From: Flavipsychrobacter sp.
GTDB taxonomy: Bacteria; Bacteroidota; Bacteroidia; Chitinophagales; Chitinophagaceae
DNA length: 64,000 bases
Assembly (NCBI GenBank): GCA_031292525.1
Contig: JARLGY010000050.1
Location: forward strand, 124,001-188,000
Direction of reading: 5' to 3'
The notes beneath the pieces are model-generated. The model saw nothing but the letters and a program-made list of their open reading frames with translations. It was not told where the DNA came from and searched no databases. How positions within the stretch are numbered: the first letter of the stretch is position 1; every line of letters begins with the position of its first letter. The translations under genes were made by a program, and so were the position numbers. Below are positions 18,014-25,711 of the stretch, piece after piece.

Positions 18014-19118
18014 ATTGCCTTAATATGCTGTAGCCTGAATTTTTCAAAAGTTGTTCCCTGCGGAATATATCAAGATCAGAAGCTACCATTTCTTTCACAA
18101 GGTCGGCCAGTTTGTACTTCGGTGTCCAACCCAATTTTTGGGTTGCTTTTGTACCATCACCAATTAACAACTCCACCTCAGTTGGCCTAAAATATGCAGG
18201 GTCGATAGCCATTACTTCCTGTCCTACTTTCAATGAATGTTCGTTGCTGCAGCTTTTTATTACTGCGACTTCGTTTACCCCTTCACCCTTAAATTCAAGT
18301 TCAGCGCCTACTTCTGCAAATGCCATCCGGATGAAGTCCCTTACTGTTGTAGTAGTTCCTGTAGCAATTACAAAATCTTCAGCAACATCCTGCTGCAGTA
18401 TCAGCCACATGGCTTCTACATAATCTTTAGCATGTCCCCAGTCGCGACGGGAGTCAATATTACCCATGAACATTTTTTCCTGCAGGCCAAGAGCTATTTG
18501 TGCTACGGCGCGGGTTATCTTCCTGGTAACAAATGTTTCACCACGTAAAGGGCTTTCGTGGTTGAATAGGATACCATTGCAGGCAAACATATTGTATGCT
18601 TCCCGGTAGTTCACTGTTATCCAGTAGGCGTACATCTTGGCAACTGCATATGGCGAACGTGGGTAGAACGGTGTTTTTTCTGATTGCGGTACTTCCTGTA
18701 CCAGCCCGTAGAGTTCTGATGTTGATGCCTGATATATCCTTGTTTTATTAGCAAGGCCCAGTAAGCGTACTGCTTCAAGCACACGCAAGGTGCCTATACC
18801 ATCAGCATTCGCAGTATATTCAGGGGTATCAAAGCTCACTTTTACGTGGCTCATTGCACCCAGGTTATATATTTCATCCGGTTGTACTTCCTGTATGATG
18901 CGGATGAGGTTAGTGCTGTCGGTCAGGTCGCCATAATGTAATATGAAGTGACGGTTATTAACGTGAGGGTCTTCGTACAGATGGTCTATCCTGTCTGTAT
19001 TAAATAAAGAACTACGCCTTTTTATGCCGTGAACTATGTAACCTTTCTTTAATAATAATTCTGAAAGATAAGCGCCATCCTGCCCGGTCACTCCTGTAAT
19101 TAATGCTGTTTTTGGCAT
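18006..19118 (-). CDS. gmd: GDP-mannose 4,6-dehydratase
   Basis: NADP-dependent extended SDR that makes GDP-4-keto-6-deoxy-D-mannose, first step to GDP-L-fucose (and to GDP-rhamnose, perosamine or colitose). [17 protein letters not shown] at the N-terminus holds the nucleotide-binding glycines. TSELYG near 133 and [19 protein letters not shown] near 157 carry the catalytic Thr/Glu and Tyr-x3-Lys. [20 protein letters not shown] is a Gmd hallmark. It is separated from wzc by 245 bp containing a hairpin, yet points the same way. Confidence 0.95.
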   Translation of the reverse strand: MPKTALITGVTGQDGAYLSELLLKKGYIVHGIKRRSSLFNTDRIDHLYEDPHVNNRHFILHYGDLTDSTNLIRIIQEVQPDEIYNLGAMSHVKVSFDTPEYTANADGIGTLRVLEAVRLLGLANKTRIYQASTSELYGLVQEVPQSEKTPFYPRSPYAVAKMYAYWITVNYREAYNMFACNGILFNHESPLRGETFVTRKITRAVAQIALGLQEKMFMGNIDSRRDWGHAKDYVEAMWLILQQDVAEDFVIATGTTTTVRDFIRMAFAEVGAELEFKGEGVNEVAVIKSCSNEHSLKVGQEVMAIDPAYFRPTEVELLIGDGTKATQKLGWTPKYKLADLVKEMVASDLDIFRREQLLKNSGYSILRQFE

Positions 19119-19275
19119 GCGATTTTTTTCAATAAGTAGTATGTAATATTAACTATATGTAGCCGAGTACCAAAATAGAGGTTTTTGTTTATTAATGCTA
19201 ATTATTCACTGAAGGATAACAAAATAGCCATCGCATCAAGCCATGTGTAAACTCATCTTTATTGCGCAGTATTAT

Positions 19276-19332
19276 AAAAACCGGCATATCGTTTCTGCAT
19301 CTTATTAGATATAGAAAAAATAGCCGGTTTTT
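19276..19332. terminator. Possible terminator or attenuator between wzc and gmd
   Basis: AAAAACCGGC (19276-19285) and GCCGGTTTTT (19323-19332) form a 10-bp stem with a 37-nt loop and flanking T-runs. It lies 32 nt beyond the wzc stop, so it could lower transcription into the gmd-glycosyltransferase part of the cluster. The long loop makes this uncertain. The rest of 19119-19363 shows no gene. Confidence 0.45.
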
Positions 19333-19363
19333 CATGCATCAGTGATACATGGGATTCGGAAAG

Positions 19364-21793
19364 CTATCGTTTAAAGAAGCTAAAGAACCCGCCTTTATTA
19401 CTATCGGCGCCGGTAGTTGTTGTACCAGATGCGCCATATTCAGCAAGCTTATGCTCATATTCCCTGTTAGGGTTGTAGTAGTAACCATATTGTTTCAGGT
19501 ATCCTACGCCATTGAATACAATAGCCGGGTTATGTATTTTACCATCTTTGTACATCTCATCGAAATCGCGTACCTGTTTTTTTGTGGTTACAGCCTGGCG
19601 GATTACAAAGAGATTCAGGCCAGCATGACGTGAGAGTATCAGGGCATCAGATACAAGACCTAATGGCGGAGTATCCAGTATCACGATATCAAACATCTCT
19701 TGTAGTTCTTCTATCAATTTGGCTGTAGAAGGGTAAGCCAACAGATCGCCTGGATTTTGTGGAGCCTGGCCGCAATTGGCTATGTACAGGTTAGAGTTGA
19801 TACCGGATGGTTTGATCACATCTTTCAGTTCAGCTTTACCCATCAGGTAATCGCTAACGCCATTGGTATCCTTTATTTTCAGGAACTCAGACATCTTTGG
19901 TTTACGAAGATCAAACTCAACAACCACTACACGTTTGGTGCCTAGAGCAAGTATAAAGCCCAGGTTCAACGATATAAACGTTTTACCTTCTCCACTTTCA
20001 GATGAAGTTACAGAGATCACTTTTCTGCCTTCGGTAAACGGTATGAACTCAAGGTTAGTACGCAACATCCTGAACTGTTCTGATATACCTGTGCGTACGC
20101 TGGAGCTTATAGCTATATAATTGTAGCGCAGCTTATCAGGGTCTATCTTGCTGATAACACCTATGATAGGAATATCAGTGATCGCTTTTATGTCAGACTC
20201 GTTTACGATCTTACGGATAAGTAACTGGCGGATGAGCAACAGCAGCAATGGTATAAGCAACCCTACCAAAAGTGCAAGCAAGTAAATGTTATTCCTGAGT
20301 GGGAATACCGGCTGGCTACCCGCATAAGGCGCAATCAATACTTTCGACTTATTGGCTTCGTTATATACCGCGATATCGTTCTCTATTCCTTTCTTGAACA
20401 AGAAGAGGTACATATCCTGTGTTACATCGTAACCCCTTCTGATCTGGGTGATGCTGCGATCGATACCGGGAACGCTCTTTATCTTATCGTTATAGTCTGC
20501 GTTAGACTTAGTAGCCACCTGCAAGTCTGATTCGAGACTGCCAGATAACCTGTTCAACACATCGAGCATCCTTCTCTTCAATGCTTCGAGTTCTACAATG
20601 GTTTCTATAAGGAATGGATTTGATGCCCCGAGTTCCTGCACTTTTTCCTGTGTTTCCAGTTTCTGTACCAGTGTATTGTACTGTATAACCAGCCCTTGAA
20701 GGATATTGTCATTTATATCGAGTGCAACAATGATCTGATAGCGGCTGTTGAGCAACAGGTAACGCAGGTTAATAAGCGCCCTTCTGCGGTTGAGCAACGC
20801 ATCTATATTCTTTTCAGTTTCATTTTTTGCCGACATATAAGTGGCAGTTTGCCCTGGAAGGTCAATAACACCATTCTGTTCCTTAATGTGTTCTACGTTG
20901 GAGTCAACTGCATTCAGGTTATTCATCAGGTCCTTCTTATGGTCGTTGATGAAATCGCGAGTTTTTTGCGCAGACAGATCGATATTTTTGAACTTGTTGC
21001 GATAGTAGATGCGTACCAGTGTATTTAACAGATCGATACCGCGTTCTGGTATATTGTCCCTATATGTAAGGTCCATTACACTTGTACGGCCATCTGCAGA
21101 AGTTACTCTAAAATTAGACTGTATGTCGCGTACTGTGTATTCAGGATCTTTAACTTTTACATCAATTTCTTTAGTCAGGTATTTGTTAGGATTAGATGGA
21201 TCGTAAGCGTACAATATTTTAAACCTGCCAAAAGACCTTGTTATCCAACTATCATAAGGCACATCTACTACTTTAGAACCTTCTCTCAAATCGAAATGTC
21301 CATCGGAAGTATATTTAACGAACATTTCTGTATGATCACCTTTGTAACCAGATGAATCGAAAACTATACGTATAGGGCTCTCGTTGTACAGTTCTATATC
21401 TCTCAGTTTACCTTTAATAAAGTAGGTAACGTTTAGATTTAGGGAGTCAACAGCTTGTGTGATTAGGTCTTCTGATTTTAAAGCGTTTATTTCATTGAAG
21501 AAATTTACCGGTGCTTTTTTAACAATGTTCAGCTTATCCAGGATATCACTGTTGGTGTTATCATCTTCTGTAACCACCAACGCACTCTTCACCTCATATA
21601 TGGGCTTGGTTACCTGCAGGTAAATATAACCTATGGCAAGCGCAATGATCAGGCTTAGAATAATCCAGTACCATGCACCCAGTACCATGCCCAGATATCT
21701 CTTCACATCAAATGAGGACGTTGTTTTTTTAACTACAACGGGTGGTGCCGCTACATTTGTATTAATTGTATTAACCGCAGGCTTAAATTCCAT
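19364..21793 (-). CDS. wzc: Polysaccharide co-polymerase/tyrosine autokinase (Wzc type)
   Basis: Inner-membrane chain-length regulator joined to a BY-kinase, 809 aa. The first membrane span (about 38-60) and the following Wzz-like region are periplasmic-side elements. A long coiled region includes the GNVR-like block. A second span (IYLLALLVGLLIPLLLLLI) precedes the cytosolic kinase. The kinase has Walker A SSESGEGKTF, Walker A' VVVVEFDLRKPKM and Walker B IVILDTPPLG. A tyrosine-rich tail (YLKQYGYYYNPNREYEHKL, then AEYG) is the autophosphorylation cluster. It follows the export lipoprotein after 11 bp. No partner phosphatase is in the window. Confidence 0.93.
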   Translation of the reverse strand: MEFKPAVNTINTNVAAPPVVVKKTTSSFDVKRYLGMVLGAWYWIILSLIIALAIGYIYLQVTKPIYEVKSALVVTEDDNTNSDILDKLNIVKKAPVNFFNEINALKSEDLITQAVDSLNLNVTYFIKGKLRDIELYNESPIRIVFDSSGYKGDHTEMFVKYTSDGHFDLREGSKVVDVPYDSWITRSFGRFKILYAYDPSNPNKYLTKEIDVKVKDPEYTVRDIQSNFRVTSADGRTSVMDLTYRDNIPERGIDLLNTLVRIYYRNKFKNIDLSAQKTRDFINDHKKDLMNNLNAVDSNVEHIKEQNGVIDLPGQTATYMSAKNETEKNIDALLNRRRALINLRYLLLNSRYQIIVALDINDNILQGLVIQYNTLVQKLETQEKVQELGASNPFLIETIVELEALKRRMLDVLNRLSGSLESDLQVATKSNADYNDKIKSVPGIDRSITQIRRGYDVTQDMYLFLFKKGIENDIAVYNEANKSKVLIAPYAGSQPVFPLRNNIYLLALLVGLLIPLLLLLIRQLLIRKIVNESDIKAITDIPIIGVISKIDPDKLRYNYIAISSSVRTGISEQFRMLRTNLEFIPFTEGRKVISVTSSESGEGKTFISLNLGFILALGTKRVVVVEFDLRKPKMSEFLKIKDTNGVSDYLMGKAELKDVIKPSGINSNLYIANCGQAPQNPGDLLAYPSTAKLIEELQEMFDIVILDTPPLGLVSDALILSRHAGLNLFVIRQAVTTKKQVRDFDEMYKDGKIHNPAIVFNGVGYLKQYGYYYNPNREYEHKLAEYGASGTTTTGADSNKGGFFSFFKR

Positions 21794-21804
21794 GACAAAG
21801 TTTT

Positions 21805-22680
21805 TTATTTAGTGAGCTGCGTGAACGCAAACACACCTATTACTGAAGTAAATATTTCCGCTAATGCTGGCAAGTAGAACTGTACCACGTCGTTTTGAGC
21901 CTGTTGACGTGCTACGCGAGCAGCTTCAACATACACAATATCATTCTGCTTTAAGTAAAAATAAGGATTGGCAAATGCATTGCGGCTGTTCAGGTTGATG
22001 CGTGCAAATTCGCGACGACCATGATTCTCACGGATAACCATTACATTATCCTTACGGCCCTGTAGGGTGATGTCATCGGCTGCAGCTAATGCTTCCAGTA
22101 CATTCATCCTATGGTTGGGGGCAATTACCACACCTGGATACTTTACTTCACCCATTACTGTCACTTTGTAGTTCAGTATCCTTATTTCAACAACGGGATC
22201 CTTCACATAGTTCATTCTCAGCTTTTCACTTAAGATATCTTTAACATTTCTCAATGTAAGGCCGGCAACCTTCAATTTACCTATTACAGGGAAATCCACG
22301 TAGCCATCCGGGTCAACCAGGTAACCTTTAAGGTTGCTACCGCCGCCACTACCACTACCACCACCGCTACCGCCACCTTTGCTGGCAGTAAGAGGATATT
22401 CAATACCACCATCATTGAAGATACTTACAGGATCTTTAACTGTGAAGTCACTAATACTGGATATCTTAAAAGCAAGGATATCATCAGGAGCAATTACGCT
22501 CTGTATGTATGGAGGTATCTTGGTGATAAGAACTGCAGTATCTGTAGGCTCATTGTCCCTGAAATAAATGGTTCTCTTGGGCAATGAACATGATGAAGCA
22601 AGTACCACTAAGGCAAGTGCGGTAAGGATGACGAAATGTCGGGTGAGAGTGTGCATACTATTGTGAATAATGTTATTCAT
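21805..22680 (-). CDS. wza: Polysaccharide export outer-membrane lipoprotein (Wza type)
   Basis: First gene of the minus-strand glycan cluster. It forms the outer-membrane exit for the polysaccharide. A signal peptide ends in the lipobox LASSC (Cys31). The Poly_export domain begins near YIQSVIAPDDILAFKI, and an SLBB-type domain follows (VTVMGEVKYPGVV). The C-terminus has a hydrophobic stretch (LPALAEIFTSVIGVFAFTQL). An unusual Gly/Ser-only linker at about 102-115 interrupts the Poly_export domain. An alternative start at Met9 gives a shorter n-region. At 291 aa it is shorter than E. coli Wza but normal for Bacteroidota. Confidence 0.9.
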   Translation of the reverse strand: MNNIIHNSMHTLTRHFVILTALALVVLASSCSLPKRTIYFRDNEPTDTAVLITKIPPYIQSVIAPDDILAFKISSISDFTVKDPVSIFNDGGIEYPLTASKGGGSGGGSGSGGGSNLKGYLVDPDGYVDFPVIGKLKVAGLTLRNVKDILSEKLRMNYVKDPVVEIRILNYKVTVMGEVKYPGVVIAPNHRMNVLEALAAADDITLQGRKDNVMVIRENHGRREFARINLNSRNAFANPYFYLKQNDIVYVEAARVARQQAQNDVVQFYLPALAEIFTSVIGVFAFTQLTK

Positions 22681-22862
22681 AGGTAAAAGTAGAATGAAGT
22701 TTGTATAGAATAATTAATTCAAATTGGCTTTACAAAACGTTAACAGATATTGAAAATATTTTGTTATGTGTTTGTTAAGCAAAAAGCTAGATAGGCCCAT
22801 ACCTCACTATACCTATATGGATATTATTTGCATGGAAATTTACAAATTATTTCTGAGAAATC

Positions 22863-23507
22863 TTATGGTGCCAGCCTTTGTTTAATCCAGCCACTAGCCG
22901 ATTGTGTAAATGCTATACGGTCGTGCATACGGCTGCTACGACCCTGCCAAAATTCAATTCTATCAGCAATCAGCCTGTAGCCGCCCCAGTGTTCTGGGCG
23001 CGTTATTGCAGTTTCTTTAAATTTCGATTGGTAAATTTTGTAGTTTTCATCCAGGGCCAATCTGCTGATCACCCTACTTTGCGGCGATGCCCAGGCGCCA
23101 AGGCGGCTGCCTGCTGGTCGCGATTGAAAATATTCATCGCTTTCCTCTTCAGATACTTTGGTTATAACACCTTCTATACGTACCTGACGCTCCAGTTCTT
23201 TCCAGAAAAAAACAATGGCAGCATTGGGGTTTGCTGCTATATCATGCCCTTTTGCACTATTGTAATTAGTATAAAATACAAAACCGGTATCTACACCTTT
23301 AAGTAATACTATACGTGCATGAGGTTTGTGTGCCTCATCCACCGTGGCCAATGTCATAGCATTGATCTCACTAAGTTGGGCGTCATTTGCCTCTGTAAAC
23401 CATTTATGAAAAAAAGAAAGGGGATCGCCTCCTACACTCGCTTCATCAAGCGCAGCCAAAGTATATTCTGTGCGGATAGCCGCCAAATCCAGTCCCCGGT
23501 CAGGCAT
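22863..23507 (-). CDS. pdxH: Pyridoxamine 5'-phosphate oxidase
   Basis: FMN-dependent oxidase making pyridoxal 5'-phosphate from PNP or PMP in vitamin B6 salvage. The whole 214-aa frame matches the family: [37 protein letters not shown] (FMN and substrate contacts), [16 protein letters not shown] and the C-terminal [14 protein letters not shown] with IKQRLAP as last residues. It starts 3 bp after the small membrane-protein gene, so the two are probably co-transcribed. It is separated from wza by 182 bp that likely holds the glycan-cluster promoter. Confidence 0.95.
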   Translation of the reverse strand: MPDRGLDLAAIRTEYTLAALDEASVGGDPLSFFHKWFTEANDAQLSEINAMTLATVDEAHKPHARIVLLKGVDTGFVFYTNYNSAKGHDIAANPNAAIVFFWKELERQVRIEGVITKVSEEESDEYFQSRPAGSRLGAWASPQSRVISRLALDENYKIYQSKFKETAITRPEHWGGYRLIADRIEFWQGRSSRMHDRIAFTQSASGWIKQRLAP

Positions 23508-23510
23508 TGA

Positions 23511-23660
23511 CTATTTTTTCTTCTTGTCTTCTGAGCCCAGGTACTTGGCCATTACATATATGATCTCAATAGCCATCAGGAAAGTAAATACCCAAATAAG
23601 AATAGGGCCAACAGTTTTAGTGACGTTATCGTAAAGAGCGCTCAGTAACAAGTGGGTCAT
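23511..23660 (-). CDS. Small single-span membrane protein of unknown function
   Basis: A 49-aa protein if the Met at 23660 is used; a longer in-frame start at 23708 is possible but adds a non-hydrophobic leader. One clear membrane segment (GPILIWVFTFLMAIEIIYVM) is followed by a charged tail, KYLGSEDKKKK. The stop lies 3 bp before the pdxH start. I do not recognise a family. The tight spacing to pdxH argues that it is a real gene. Confidence 0.5.
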   Translation of the reverse strand: MTHLLLSALYDNVTKTVGPILIWVFTFLMAIEIIYVMAKYLGSEDKKKK

Positions 23661-23766
23661 GACTTTATAAATTTGTGCGCAAGATACAAAATGGAGTTGT
23701 AAATTCATTACACTATAATTTACGGTATTTTGTGTTTAATTTCATTTCCCATTTGCGTATATAAGT

Positions 23767-24984
23767 ATGTTGCTCAGGCATATTCCTTTTTTAAGAGCGG
23801 TGTTTTTTTATTCGTTTACTGCTTTTGGCGGGCCGCAAGGGCATATGGGGATGATGGTGCGCACCTTTGTACAAAAAAGAAAGGATGTAACAGAGGATGA
23901 GCTGCTGTCGTATAACGCATTTTGCCAGATGTTGCCTGGCCCTTCTTCTACACAAACTGTGATGCTTATAGCTATGAAAAGAGGGGGGATACCCCTTGCT
24001 ATTCTCACATTGTTGTTATGGGTGTTCCCTGCCGCCTTTCTGATGGGACTTTTTTCATTTATAGTCTATTATTTTAATGCTAAGGGTATTGAGAAAAGCA
24101 TTTTTGCCTATGTGCAACCCATGTCTGTAGGGTTTGTATGCTTTGCAGCGGCTAAAATGATGAAAAATAGTACCCAGCACGTAGCTACTACGGTTATAAT
24201 GCTCGGGGCTTTGATAACCACTATTGCCGTACGATCGCCATGGGTATTCCCTGCAATTTTATTGGTAGCTGGAACGATAAGTAATTTCAGTGATAAGCGC
24301 ATACCTGATACGGTGGAAAAGCCTAAGCCGATCAATTGGATAAATCTATGGTTATTTGCTGCAATATTTATAGTTGCCGGTATATTTAGTGAAATGGCGC
24401 ATACCAGGGGGGCTGAATGGCCCCATGGAAGGATATTTAACGTATTTGAAAACTTTTATCGTTTTGGGAGCATCGTTTTTGGTGGTGGTCAGGCCTTGCT
24501 GCCCATGATGTTGTTCCAGTTTGTGAACCTGCCCAAGAGCCATGGATTGCCTCCGGTCATCACATCACCTCAATTGCTTACCGGTTATGGTATGGTGCAG
24601 GCAGTGCCTGGCCCTGTATTTTCTATAGCATCTTTTATTGGGGGAATGGTAATGAGTGGATATGGACCTGTATGGCAAATACTAGGGTGCATTACAGCAA
24701 CTACAGCCCTATTCCTGCCCAGCACGCTGCTGTTATTTTTCTTCTTCCCCATATTTCAGAACCTTCGGCACCACGTAGTCATATTCCGTTCGCTTGAAGG
24801 TATAAATGCGGCTGTAGTAGGAATAATATGGGCGTCAGGATTTTTGCTTTTTAAGTCTTTGCCTTTTGAGTGGAGCAACCTGGTAGTAATAGGGATAACT
24901 TTCTGTATCCTGAAATTCACCAAAATACCATCTCCGTTTATTGTAATAGGATGGATGTTGCTGGGCTGGACTATGAATATGTAA
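23767..24984 (+). CDS. chrA: Chromate transporter family (ChrA-like) membrane protein
   Basis: Two-domain CHR-superfamily transporter of 405 aa. Each half begins with the family motif: FTAFGGPQGHMGMM near 18, and GSIVFGGGQALLPMM near 237. Each is followed by a PGP-containing segment (QMLPGPSSTQTV; VQAVPGPVFSIAS). About ten hydrophobic spans are seen. It may export chromate or another oxyanion by proton/sulfate exchange, but many members have untested substrates. It diverges from the pdxH unit and is convergent with the SCO gene, whose stop is only 2 bp away. Confidence 0.85.
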   Translation: MLLRHIPFLRAVFFYSFTAFGGPQGHMGMMVRTFVQKRKDVTEDELLSYNAFCQMLPGPSSTQTVMLIAMKRGGIPLAILTLLLWVFPAAFLMGLFSFIVYYFNAKGIEKSIFAYVQPMSVGFVCFAAAKMMKNSTQHVATTVIMLGALITTIAVRSPWVFPAILLVAGTISNFSDKRIPDTVEKPKPINWINLWLFAAIFIVAGIFSEMAHTRGAEWPHGRIFNVFENFYRFGSIVFGGGQALLPMMLFQFVNLPKSHGLPPVITSPQLLTGYGMVQAVPGPVFSIASFIGGMVMSGYGPVWQILGCITATTALFLPSTLLLFFFFPIFQNLRHHVVIFRSLEGINAAVVGIIWASGFLLFKSLPFEWSNLVVIGITFCILKFTKIPSPFIVIGWMLLGWTMNM

Positions 24985-24986
24985 GT

Positions 24987-25622
24987 CTATGAAGGCTCTT
25001 TCAGAAGGGTATTAATGTCTGTTATCAGCTTGTTCACTTCATCCATTCTAAGCCCATCATAAAATCCTCTCACCTGTCCGTCCCTATCTACAAGCACATA
25101 ATGGTTATCGTGAATGAAATCTTTATCTATACTTACACCGGCGGTATCGTCTTTAGCGCTGATGAGGTAGCTATAGCGGGCCATATCGTATAACTTTTTC
25201 TTGTCACCGGTCAGGAACATCCATTGGTTGGCATCGGCATCAAAACGCAGGCTGTATTCCTTAAGGGCGGCAACGGTATCTTTTAGCGGATCGACCGTGT
25301 GAGAAAGGATCAGCACATTTTTATTGCCCATGAACGCTTTGGCAACAGTGGTAAGATGCTCATTCATTTTAGGACATATGCCCCTGCATGTGGCGAAAAA
25401 ATAAGACACTACGTATATTTTCCCCTTCACATCGGCATTGGTAATTACTTTGCCATCCTGGTTCACAAACGAAAAATCTTCTACATGATGGCCGGGGTTG
25501 CCCAGCACAGGCAAAAGAGATCTTTTTTGCTCGTGGGTAACCTTGTAGAAGTACCCCAGGAATGCAATGCCAAGTACTATAAAGAATGATAGAAGGAAAA
25601 CGGTGGTTTTGTTCTGTTTCAT
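24987..25622 (-). CDS. SCO1/SenC family copper chaperone
   Basis: Membrane-anchored thioredoxin-fold protein that delivers copper or reduces thiols for cytochrome oxidase CuA assembly. An N-terminal anchor (VFLLSFFIVLGIAFLGYF) precedes the domain. The copper-binding CxxxC is in FATCRGICPKM, and the distal ligand His is in FIHDNHYVLVD. Length (211 aa) and the PVLGNPGHHVEDFSFVNQDG opening fit the family. No cytochrome oxidase genes are nearby. Confidence 0.9.
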   Translation of the reverse strand: MKQNKTTVFLLSFFIVLGIAFLGYFYKVTHEQKRSLLPVLGNPGHHVEDFSFVNQDGKVITNADVKGKIYVVSYFFATCRGICPKMNEHLTTVAKAFMGNKNVLILSHTVDPLKDTVAALKEYSLRFDADANQWMFLTGDKKKLYDMARYSYLISAKDDTAGVSIDKDFIHDNHYVLVDRDGQVRGFYDGLRMDEVNKLITDINTLLKEPS

Positions 25623-25637
25623 TTTGTGCTAAAAATA

Positions 25638-25672
25638 TGCGGCCACAAAGATAAGTATCTCTGTGGCCACAT
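25638..25672. terminator. Hairpin between leuS and SCO gene
   Basis: GCGGCCACAAAGATA pairs with TATCTCTGTGGCCAC (13 of 15 positions) across a short loop. On the minus strand it is followed by ATATTTTT, so it probably ends the leuS transcript 40 nt past its stop. Confidence 0.6.
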
Positions 25673-25711
25673 GCTTTGTACAAGTTGTTATATTTATTCC
25701 GGTATATGTTT

